Source: Planctomycetota bacterium (GTDB taxonomy: Bacteria > Planctomycetota > UBA1135 > GCA-002686595). From it: DNA of 64,000 nt. The notes below the pieces were generated by a model. That model was not told the DNA's origin. It saw nothing but the letters and a program-made list of their open reading frames with translations, and did no database searches. Shown here in pieces: positions 34,331 through 43,380 of the stretch. Made by a program: the position numbers and the translations under genes. The first letter of the stretch is position 1. Every line of letters begins with the position of its first letter. The stretch covers positions 496,001 to 560,000 of the forward strand of contig JADYYP010000045.1 in the NCBI GenBank assembly GCA_020853575.1, given 5' to 3'.

Positions 34331-34774
34331 ATGTCGGCCATGAAGCAACCCACTTTGGATCGCGAGATCCGCTCACGTATCGACGCCTTCGCAAGCGACC
34401 TGTCGCAGTTGATCCGCGCATCCGCTGTGCAAGCCCTTTTGGGTGCGCTGGGGGCCGAGCAGGCCGCACCGGTGGCGCGAGCCTCCGCGGCGCCTGCATC
34501 CGCTGCGCCGGTCAAGGCCCGACGCGGCAAGCGCGGCAAGCGCTCGTCCGAGGACGTGCAGAAGACGTCGGCCGACCTGCTCACCTACATCACGTCGCAC
34601 CCCGGTGAGCGGCTCGAGCAGATCGCCGTGGGCATGGGGTTGCCGTCGAAGGCCCTCAAGCTGCCCATTCAGAAGCTGTTCGAGGCGAAGTCGATCCGCA
34701 GCGAGGGTCAGCGCCGCGGCATGAAGTACTTCGCCGGCGGGAAGAAGGCCCGCGGCCGCGCCCGGAAAGCCTGA
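34331..34774 (+). CDS. Small basic winged-helix-like DNA-binding protein
   Basis: A 147-residue protein in three parts: an N-terminal helix (residues 8-42, EIRSRIDAFASDLSQLIRAS), an Ala/Pro/Lys/Arg-rich linker (ASAAPVKARRGKRGKRSS), and a C-terminal winged-helix-like domain (LLTYITSHPGERLEQIAVGM to RRGMKYFAGG) with a basic tail. This layout occurs in proteins of Myxococcota and Planctomycetota, and DNA or nucleoid binding is likely but unproven. The start could also be ATG 34340. It has its own strong terminator at 34855-34899, suggesting a monocistronic and possibly abundant transcript. Confidence 0.78.
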   Translation: MSAMKQPTLDREIRSRIDAFASDLSQLIRASAVQALLGALGAEQAAPVARASAAPASAAPVKARRGKRGKRSSEDVQKTSADLLTYITSHPGERLEQIAVGMGLPSKALKLPIQKLFEAKSIRSEGQRRGMKYFAGGKKARGRARKA

Positions 34775-34854
34775 GCCGCTCGGGGAATACCGCGCGCTCT
34801 GTCGCTGAGCTGCAGCACGCCTGCTCGTCAGGGTCTGCGCGACGCACGAAATCG

Positions 34855-34899
34855 AACGACGCCCTGGCTCGCGAGAAGGGCGCCAGGGCGTCGTTTTTT
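34855..34899 (+). terminator. Intrinsic terminator
   Basis: A perfect 14-bp stem (34855-34868 with 34882-34895, 13-nt loop) is followed by a run of T (34894-34899). It is the best classical Rho-independent terminator in the window and ends the transcript of the winged-helix gene just before the 3' end of convergent glnS. Confidence 0.92.
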
Positions 34900-34912
34900 C
34901 TCGGTCGTGCGC

Positions 34913-36649
<1,737 letters not shown>

Positions 36650-36735
36650 GGTCCTGAGGCTCGGTGAGAAAACGGCAATCTAGCGCGCGGCGAGCGCCGA
36701 GGCGAACGCGACGCGAAAGTCGTAATCAAGGGCGA

Positions 36736-36768
36736 AGCCCCCGCCACGGGAGATCCGCGGCGAGGGCT
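36736..36768 (-). terminator. Hairpin after the thioredoxin-fold gene
   Basis: Arms 36736-36748 and 36756-36768 form a 13-bp stem with two G-U pairs and a 7-nt loop, 22 bp after the stop at 36790. Downstream U content is low. It also separates this gene from glnS, which lies downstream on the same strand. Confidence 0.5.
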
Positions 36769-36789
36769 CCGTGGTTGCGGACGTGCGCG

Positions 36790-37803
36790 TCAGGCGTCGA
36801 GCACTTGCTGCAGGAACTCCAGCGCGCGCTCGTTGTCCGATCCGATTTCCTTCGCCTTGGTCGCGTAGGCCTTGGCGCGCGGCAAGTCGTTGAGGTTCTG
36901 GAAGCAAATCGAGGCCGACATGATGTTGAGGAAGAAGCCGGTCTCCTTGTCCTTGATCGGCCCCATCGCGACCAGCGCGTCGAACTCGGAAAGTGCCGCG
37001 CGCGCCGTTTCGTCGCTGTCGATCGTCGCGTAGCGCGCCTTGACGCACAGCTCGAGCACGCCAGCTTCGTTCTTGGGGTCGAGCTCGCGCCCGGCGGCCA
37101 GCGTTGCTTCGTCGGACTGCTCGGCCTTGAGCAGCGCCTTCACAGCGCGCTTCTTCTTGCCTTTGGCGTTGTCCTTGTCGAACTCCAGCGCCGCGCGCAT
37201 CGGCTTGGCGAGCAACTTGATCGCCACGCTCTCGGGCTTGGCGGCCTCGAACGCGGCAGCGATCTTGTCCCAGGCCGCGATCTTGGCGTCACCTTCGGCC
37301 TTGTCGAACTCGGCGATCGAAGCGCGCGCAGTGGCCAGCTCTTCCTTGCCCTTCGTGCGCAGCTCGCCGAGGTTCTCGAGGAACGGCTTGGGACCGCCCT
37401 TGATGTAGCCCGTCTGTCCGAACACGTCGCCGTCGGCGGTCATCAACAACACCGTCGGGAAGCCCTGGATGCCGTGCAGCTCCGAGAGCTCTTGATTGCG
37501 CTTGGGATTGGGCACCTTGGCCTTCGCTTCCTCGCTGTTGGGGAAGTCGAGCGCGACGAGCACGAAGTGCTTCTTGGCTTCGTCGAGGAACTCGGGCGTG
37601 GAGAACACCTCCGAGTCGAGACGCTTGCACCAGATGCACCAATCGGACCCGGTGAAGTCGACGAACAGGTCCTTCTTCTCGGCCTTGGCGAGCTTGACGG
37701 CCTCGTCGTAATCCGCGATCCAACCTTCTCCGGCGAGTGCGGGCGTGGCGAGCGCGATGGCGCCAACGACCGACAGGGCGGCAGCGCGGAGCGAGAAACT
37801 CAT
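36790..37803 (-). CDS. Secreted thioredoxin-fold protein with helical C-terminus
   Basis: A 337-residue exported protein. A signal peptide (MSFSLRAAALSVVGAIALAT, cleavage after ALA near residue 24) is followed by a thioredoxin-like domain to about residue 145, with the redox motif WCIWCK (CIWC at 56-59) and the cis-proline region GFPTVLLM. The remaining 190 residues are helical and TPR-like (RALEFLQQVLDA at the end). The plan resembles DUF255/thioredoxin_7 proteins that maintain disulfides or deliver electrons in the periplasm. Partner unknown. AAAGGAA precedes ATG 37803. It is divergent from the membrane protein at 37980. Confidence 0.86.
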   Translation of the reverse strand: MSFSLRAAALSVVGAIALATPALAGEGWIADYDEAVKLAKAEKKDLFVDFTGSDWCIWCKRLDSEVFSTPEFLDEAKKHFVLVALDFPNSEEAKAKVPNPKRNQELSELHGIQGFPTVLLMTADGDVFGQTGYIKGGPKPFLENLGELRTKGKEELATARASIAEFDKAEGDAKIAAWDKIAAAFEAAKPESVAIKLLAKPMRAALEFDKDNAKGKKKRAVKALLKAEQSDEATLAAGRELDPKNEAGVLELCVKARYATIDSDETARAALSEFDALVAMGPIKDKETGFFLNIMSASICFQNLNDLPRAKAYATKAKEIGSDNERALEFLQQVLDA

Positions 37804-37979
37804 GGACAATTCCTTTCGTGGGTGCGGTTCGAAGCGCAACCGCGCGCCGACGGACAGAAACCTGACCCGGCGCGCGGACATTGGCCGGCCATGGTAGCGG
37901 TCGAGCGGGTTGCACGAGAGTCGGCTCACGGAACTTCCGCGGTCGCACGCTCGATCTCGGGCGCTATGCTCCGCGGGCC

Positions 37980-39464
37980 ATGCCCGAAGCGGCGCGAGCG
38001 AACGACGCGTGGAGCCGCTGGATTCCGCTGCTTTCGGCGCTGGCGACCGCAGGCTGGGTGTGGGGCGTGACGTCGTTCCACGGGCCGGGCCTGGACAGCG
38101 ACTCGGCCCAGTATCTCGCGGCCGCGCAGAGCCTCTCCCAGGGCCAAGGATGGCTGGGGGTCGACGGTCAGCCCTACCAGCTCTGGCCTCCGCTCTATCC
38201 GGCTCTGTTGGCGGCGCTGACGCGCTGTGGAGTCGAGCTCCTGGACGCCGTGCGCGTGCTGCACTCGCTTTCGGCGGCGCTGACGATTTGGGCCTGCGCG
38301 CACGTCACGCGCGCCGTCCTCGACTCGCGCGCGGTGGCGATCGCAGTCAGCCTACTATTGCCGTTCGTCGTCGCGCGCACGGCGACGATGGCCTGGAGTG
38401 AGCCGGTGTTCGTCGCGCTGTGCGCGTGCGCTGCGGTGGCGTGGGAACGCTGGAACGCGGCGCGCACCCCCGGCGCATGGTGGAGCCTGCTCGCACTCTC
38501 CGCCGCGATTCCCGCGCAGCGCTACGTAGGTGTCGTGTGGGTCGCGTGCATCGCGAGCGCCTTGATCCTCACCGAGCGCGGCCAAGTCGAATGGAGTGTG
38601 CGCTTGCGGCGCACCGCGCTGTACTGTGCGTGCTCGGCGCTTCCTGTCTTGGCTTGGTTCGCGCGCAACGCCTGGAGCACACAACATCTCGACGGCCGGC
38701 GCGGACCACCGTCCGACGATTGGCGCGGCGACGCGCTGAGCGCGCTTCGCGAGGCCCTGCCGCTCCCGAGCAACGAGAGCGTTTGGGCCTGGGTCAGCGG
38801 AGCGCTCGCACTCGTGTGCATCGCATTGGGACTGGTGCGCCTCGCACGCGACCGCGCCGTGCGTTGGCGCGCGTGGCCCATGATCGTGTTCCCGTTCTGC
38901 TTCGCCGCGAGCCTGGTCGGACTGCGGCAAGCAGTCGAGTTCGACCCGATCGACGAACGCCTGATGTCCCCCGCTATGCCCTTCATGACTGTGCTCGCGG
39001 TCGCGGGTGCGTTCTCGCTGGCGAGCGCATCACGCGTGTTGTCGCTGGCGTTGCTCGCCCTGTGGGCCCTGCTCGACGCCGCTCCGCGCTCCATCTCCCG
39101 CCTCGAGCACCAATGGCAGCAAGCGCGCACACACGGCCCTGGCATCTATGAAAGTCCTGATTGGGCGGCGTCGCCACTGGTCGCGTTCGTGCGCGAGCAT
39201 CGAGACGGCGTGGAGACCTACAGCAACGAACCCTTCGCGCTGTCGCTCTTGGCATCGCAGGCGACGACTCCGCTCCCCGCTCGGCCCGGGAAGATGCCGA
39301 AGCTGTTCGAGCGCTGGCGCGACGAGCCGCGCAGGCGCCGTGTCGTGTTGTTCCGCTTCAACCCGCGCATCCAGATCGACTGGGGTGCGTACCGAGAGGC
39401 GTTGGACGCGCGGCAGGTCGCTTCGTTCGCGGACGGCGAGGTCTGGGAGCTCGGGCCACGCTGA
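37980..39464 (+). CDS. Polytopic GT39/ArnT-like glycosyltransferase
   Basis: A 494-residue membrane protein with about ten hydrophobic spans. The first periplasmic loop has FHGPGLDSDSAQYLAAAQSL, the acidic motif of GT-C enzymes that use a polyprenyl-phosphate sugar donor (PMT/ArnT superfamily), followed by LWPPLYPALLA, also typical. The C-terminal 110 residues are soluble and probably periplasmic. Transfer of a sugar to a protein, lipid or glycan outside the membrane is the likely role; the acceptor is unknown. No clear ribosome-binding site is seen before ATG 37980. Confidence 0.78.
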   Translation: MPEAARANDAWSRWIPLLSALATAGWVWGVTSFHGPGLDSDSAQYLAAAQSLSQGQGWLGVDGQPYQLWPPLYPALLAALTRCGVELLDAVRVLHSLSAALTIWACAHVTRAVLDSRAVAIAVSLLLPFVVARTATMAWSEPVFVALCACAAVAWERWNAARTPGAWWSLLALSAAIPAQRYVGVVWVACIASALILTERGQVEWSVRLRRTALYCACSALPVLAWFARNAWSTQHLDGRRGPPSDDWRGDALSALREALPLPSNESVWAWVSGALALVCIALGLVRLARDRAVRWRAWPMIVFPFCFAASLVGLRQAVEFDPIDERLMSPAMPFMTVLAVAGAFSLASASRVLSLALLALWALLDAAPRSISRLEHQWQQARTHGPGIYESPDWAASPLVAFVREHRDGVETYSNEPFALSLLASQATTPLPARPGKMPKLFERWRDEPRRRRVVLFRFNPRIQIDWGAYREALDARQVASFADGEVWELGPR

Positions 39465-39625
39465 GCGGCTCTCGCCCCTCGGTCGCCAGTAGGGAGCACG
39501 GTCGGCTCCGGCAGCCGGCGCCGCCGACTAGGCCGAGTGCGCAGGGATTTCCTGAACGCCACGGCATGAACGGCGAGAGTTTCGGGCCCGTGCCGACCGA
39601 TATCGGCTCCACGGAGACTCTCAGC

Positions 39626-40024
39626 ATGGCGTCGCCCCCGACCCGCATCTTGTTCCTCGACGACAGCCCCACCCAACTCAAGGCCGCAGCGGAAGCGCTG
39701 ACGCGCGCCGGGTTTCAGCCCGTCACGGCCACGACCGTCACCGAAGCCGAGCCCTTCGTCAACTCCTGCCAGATCGTGTTGATCGACTACAACATGCCCG
39801 GCATCACCGGAGCCGAAGCCCTGGCGGCGCTCAAGTCCAAGCTCGTCGAAGGCTCGCAGCCGCGCTTCTACCTCTACACCACGGATCCGAGCGCGGCCAA
39901 GCAGTACCGCGACATCGGATTCGACGGACTCTTCGTGCTCAAGGGCGACGTCAACGCGCTGGTCAAGCAAATGGAATCGGTCATGCGCTTGTTGAAGACC
40001 CAGGCGATGAAGCGAGCGAGCTGA
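39626..40024 (+). CDS. CheY-like single-domain response regulator
   Basis: A 132-residue receiver domain with the acidic pair Asp12-Asp13 (ILFLDDSP), phospho-acceptor Asp54 (VLIDYNMPGITG), the conserved Thr in LYTTDP and Lys in FVLKGD. No output domain follows. It lies 35 bp upstream of a membrane CheA-like kinase, its obvious phosphodonor. ATG 39626 is chosen because it places the receiver at the start; an in-frame ATG at 39566 would add 20 residues. Confidence 0.9.
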   Translation: MASPPTRILFLDDSPTQLKAAAEALTRAGFQPVTATTVTEAEPFVNSCQIVLIDYNMPGITGAEALAALKSKLVEGSQPRFYLYTTDPSAAKQYRDIGFDGLFVLKGDVNALVKQMESVMRLLKTQAMKRAS

Positions 40025-40059
40025 GCGCGGCTCCCTGAACGCTCCACTCGGTTTCCAGC

Positions 40060-42612
40060 ATGTCCCTGCGGCGCAAGACACTGGTCTTCGTGATCGGCTC
40101 GCTGGCGTTGCTCGTCGGCGCGATCCTGCTCGCGGTCGAGACCTTCGTGCATCGCGGCTTCGAAAGCGTCGAGCAGGAGCGCATGCAAGCGCGCGTCGCC
40201 GGCGTGCAGTCGGTATTCGCGACGATGGTCGAAGAACACGTCGGCCGCTTCACCGATTGGAGCCAGTGGGACGACTGCGCGGTGTTCCTCCAAGACGGAA
40301 ATCAGGGCTGGATCGACTCCAACCTGACGCCCGAGTCGGTCGCGAATCTCGGCGTCGACGTGGTCAGCGTCGTGCGCGCCGACGGCTTTCGCCCGTTCGA
40401 CGCGCAGATCGACCGTGAGACGCTCACCCTGCACGCGCCGGGCGCCGACTACCAGGCCTTGCTCACGCGCAACGACCTCCTGCGCGGCATCGACGAGCAC
40501 GGGCCAGCGTTTGGGGGCGTGATCGAGCTCGGCGACGAGCACTACATCGTCTCCTCACGTCCGATCCTGATGACCGATGGCACGCCCCCGAGCACGCCCG
40601 GGCGGCTGGTGATCGCCAAGCAGATCGACCGCGCCTGGATCGAGCGCCTGGAGCACTTCACCTCGCTCAAGATCGACTTCGAGCACGCGCACGAGCTTCC
40701 CGACGACGCGCTGACCACCCGCGCGGTGCAGGCGCTGCGCGCGGGCCGAACGACGTTCGTGTGCATCGAGCACGGCGAGCAGCCGATCCAGCACGGCTAC
40801 GCCTGGATCGAGGACCTGGCGAAGCAGCCGGAGCTCCTGATCCACGTCGTCGAGCCCAGCGGAACCCATGCGGACATCGCGCGGGTCATGGGATCGGTGG
40901 GAACCGCGCTGAGTATTTGCGGCATCGCGGTCGCGTTGCTCGCCTTGGTCGGTGTCCGCAAGGCCGTCATCGGCCCGTTGGATCGACTCGTGCGAGGCGT
41001 GCGCGACCTGGAGGCCGGTCGGCGCAGCACGGTCAGCCTGGACTCGGGCGACGAGTTGCAGGCTCTGGCCGAGTCCTTCAACCGCATGGCGGTGACGATC
41101 GGCGAGCGCGAGGACGCTCTGCTCGACGCCCACCAGCAGATGGGCCAGCTGCTCGACAACCTGCGCCAAGGAGTGCTCGCCTTCGATGCCGACGGCCGCG
41201 TGGTCGGAGAGACTTCGCGCCGCGCGCGTGAGATCTTCGGCCGCGAGTCGCTGGTCGGCGTCTCGATCGTCGAGCTGCTCTACGGCGACCGCGAGGAGTG
41301 GGACCTCGAGCGCGCCGCGTTCTCGGAGTGGCCAGCGCTCGCCTGCGGATCGGCGCCTCAAAGATGGCCCGAGATCGTGAGCGCCGCTCCGAGCGCGCTC
41401 GTGCTGCGCGAGGGAACGAACGACGAGCGGCACCTGTCGCTGGAGTTCCAGCCGATCGAAGTCGGAGGCGCCGTCGGTCGTGTGCTGCTCTTGGTCAGCG
41501 ACGAGACCCTGAAGGTGCGCCTCCTCGAAGCGCAACGCCAGTCGGAGAGCGAGCACGCACGCGCGCTCGAGTCGATGCGCCGCAGGCTCTCCGGGGGCCC
41601 ATACCTCTACGCCCAGTTCCTGCGCCAGTCGCGCGAGCGACTCGAGCGCATCGATGCTCAATTGCACGACGACGCCGCGGAGTGTTTCCGGTTGGCGCAC
41701 ACGCTCAAGGGCGAGGCGCGCTTGTTCGATCTCGAGGCGCTCGAAACCACCGCGCACGACATCGAGGAGCTCCTGGCGGAGCTGCGCGACGGGCGTCGCA
41801 CGGGTGATGCGTCGGCGCCGCTGCGCGAGCTGCTCGCGAGAGCGCGCGACGAGCTCGACGCTGCGCGGAGCGCGTTGGTCGAGGCCTCCCCCATCGGCGA
41901 CGCGGTGCTCGACCAGGTGCCGGTGCGACGGGATGACATCGAGCGACTCGCCGAGCTGGTGCTCGACATGTCCGACGAGCTCGACTCGGACTCGCTGCAC
42001 AACCTGCAGCGCATCGCGGACCGTCTCGCTGCACGTCCCTTCGGCGAGCTGACCTCGGCCTTGGCCGAGCAAGCGCCGAGTTGGGCAGCCCACGACGGGA
42101 AACACGTGGTCGTCGACGTCAGCGGGCGCGAGGTCGCGATCAAGCCCGGACTGGCCGAAGTGCTGGTCGGCGCTCTGACGCACTTGCTGCGCAACTGCGT
42201 GGCCCATGGAATCGAGACCGGCGAACAGCGCGAGGCGCACGGCAAGGACCCGCTGGGCCGCATCCACGTTCGCGCCCACCAAACCGCCGACGGCACGGTG
42301 ATCGAAGTCGAGGACGATGGCCGCGGGATCGACGTGGACCTGATTCGTCGGCGCGCGCAGGAGCTGGAACTGCGACTGGAGTCCGGTCGCGAGCTGGAGG
42401 TCCTGTTCAGCGATCGCTTCTCGACCGCGGCGCAGGTCGACGAGCTCTCAGGCCGCGGTGTCGGGCTCGGCGCGGTGCGCAGCGATCTCGCGCGCTGGGG
42501 CTACGGCGTTCGAGTCCAGAGCGAGCTCGGCGCGGGCACGCGCTTCGTCCTCGAACCGCTGGGTGCAGCGCACGACGAGCACGTGCGACACGCCGAACCG
42601 GCGGGAGCCTAG
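40060..42612 (+). CDS. Membrane CheA-like histidine kinase (sensor-HAMP-PAS-HPt-ATPase)
   Basis: An 850-residue sensor kinase. TM1 is at residues 8-27, then an extracytoplasmic region to about 275 resembling CHASE4 (FTDWSQWDDCAVFLQDG), TM2 at 277-300, HAMP to about 350 and a PAS-like stretch near 365-480. The phosphotransfer motif is LAHTLKGEARLF with His547. The CheA-type ATPase has HLLRNCVAHGIE from 708, VEDDGRGID and SGRGVGLGAVRSDL. The usual HisKA dimerisation helix and the CheW-like domain are absent, so this merges a membrane sensor with a CheA phosphorelay core. The likely partner is the receiver just upstream. Signal unknown. Confidence 0.9.
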   Translation: MSLRRKTLVFVIGSLALLVGAILLAVETFVHRGFESVEQERMQARVAGVQSVFATMVEEHVGRFTDWSQWDDCAVFLQDGNQGWIDSNLTPESVANLGVDVVSVVRADGFRPFDAQIDRETLTLHAPGADYQALLTRNDLLRGIDEHGPAFGGVIELGDEHYIVSSRPILMTDGTPPSTPGRLVIAKQIDRAWIERLEHFTSLKIDFEHAHELPDDALTTRAVQALRAGRTTFVCIEHGEQPIQHGYAWIEDLAKQPELLIHVVEPSGTHADIARVMGSVGTALSICGIAVALLALVGVRKAVIGPLDRLVRGVRDLEAGRRSTVSLDSGDELQALAESFNRMAVTIGEREDALLDAHQQMGQLLDNLRQGVLAFDADGRVVGETSRRAREIFGRESLVGVSIVELLYGDREEWDLERAAFSEWPALACGSAPQRWPEIVSAAPSALVLREGTNDERHLSLEFQPIEVGGAVGRVLLLVSDETLKVRLLEAQRQSESEHARALESMRRRLSGGPYLYAQFLRQSRERLERIDAQLHDDAAECFRLAHTLKGEARLFDLEALETTAHDIEELLAELRDGRRTGDASAPLRELLARARDELDAARSALVEASPIGDAVLDQVPVRRDDIERLAELVLDMSDELDSDSLHNLQRIADRLAARPFGELTSALAEQAPSWAAHDGKHVVVDVSGREVAIKPGLAEVLVGALTHLLRNCVAHGIETGEQREAHGKDPLGRIHVRAHQTADGTVIEVEDDGRGIDVDLIRRRAQELELRLESGRELEVLFSDRFSTAAQVDELSGRGVGLGAVRSDLARWGYGVRVQSELGAGTRFVLEPLGAAHDEHVRHAEPAGA

Positions 42613-42638
42613 TCCTCGAGCCCGCGCGCCGCTCGCGC

Positions 42639-42660
42639 GAACGCGGCGCCGCGCGCGTTC
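42639..42660. terminator. Small bidirectional hairpin between convergent genes
   Basis: GAACGCG (42639-42645) pairs with CGCGTTC (42654-42660) across an 8-nt loop, between the kinase stop at 42612 and the lipoprotein stop at 42671. Modest stem, no T run; the role is inferred from position. Confidence 0.35.
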
Positions 42661-42670
42661 CGCACGTGCC

Positions 42671-43222
42671 TCAATAGAAGCGCACGGCCAGACCAATGCG
42701 CGTCTCGCTGAGCTGCCCGTCTCCATCGAACGACCAGCCGACGAGCGGGCCCAACGCGGCGAACGGCGTGTACCACCACTCCAGGCCCACTCCGAAATAC
42801 GATCCGAGCTCGTCGCGGCCGACGATCAGGCCCGAATCCGAGCTCTCGTCGCGCCACTCCAGCCCGCCGCGCGCATACACGCCGAGCGGCAGCGCCTCGA
42901 GCCGCGAATGCAGGCGCAGTCCAGTCGACACACGCACGATGTCGTAATCGTTGTTGAGCTCCTCGAAGCCGTCGATCACGTCGTGCTGTGACCAGGCCGC
43001 CTCGACCTCCCACGCGACGGCCACTCGATCGGCGTTGAGATCCAGGCCGCCGCCGAGACTCCAACCCGCGGCGTCCTGGTAGTCGCGCGCGCCCGGGCTC
43101 TCGGGCTCGAACACGTTGCCCGACACGCTCACCCACTCCTGGGGCGCGAGCGGCCCGGGAAGCGTGCAAGCTCCGAGCAAGGTGAGCGCGATTGCGGCTC
43201 CGAGTCGCAGTGTGTCCGGCAT
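42671..43222 (-). CDS. Outer-membrane beta-barrel-like lipoprotein
   Basis: A 183-residue product with a lipoprotein signal (LRLGAAIALTLLGAC, lipobox Cys19). Alternating strands end in FY (LSETRIGLAVRFY), the usual C-terminal signature of an outer-membrane beta-barrel. About eight amphipathic strands fit the length (GWSLGGGLDLNADRVAVAWE, LGSYFGVGLEWWY and others). A lipidated small barrel is unusual, so it could instead be a periplasm-facing beta-sandwich. An alternative start at 43339 would hide the signal peptide. It is divergent from the metallopeptidase at 43381. Specific function unknown. Confidence 0.72.
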   Translation of the reverse strand: MPDTLRLGAAIALTLLGACTLPGPLAPQEWVSVSGNVFEPESPGARDYQDAAGWSLGGGLDLNADRVAVAWEVEAAWSQHDVIDGFEELNNDYDIVRVSTGLRLHSRLEALPLGVYARGGLEWRDESSDSGLIVGRDELGSYFGVGLEWWYTPFAALGPLVGWSFDGDGQLSETRIGLAVRFY

Positions 43223-43380
43223 GCGTTGCCGCAGTGTAGCGCGCGCGAGGTCGCTCACGACGGCGTGCGGAGACGCACCACCCGCGCTGGCGGTCTCGCT
43301 TCCGCCACCGCTTTCGGTGGGCCAGCGGCGCGTTCTCAAGCCGTGCGGATGGCGTGGCCGAAGCGTTGCGAGATCCGCGC

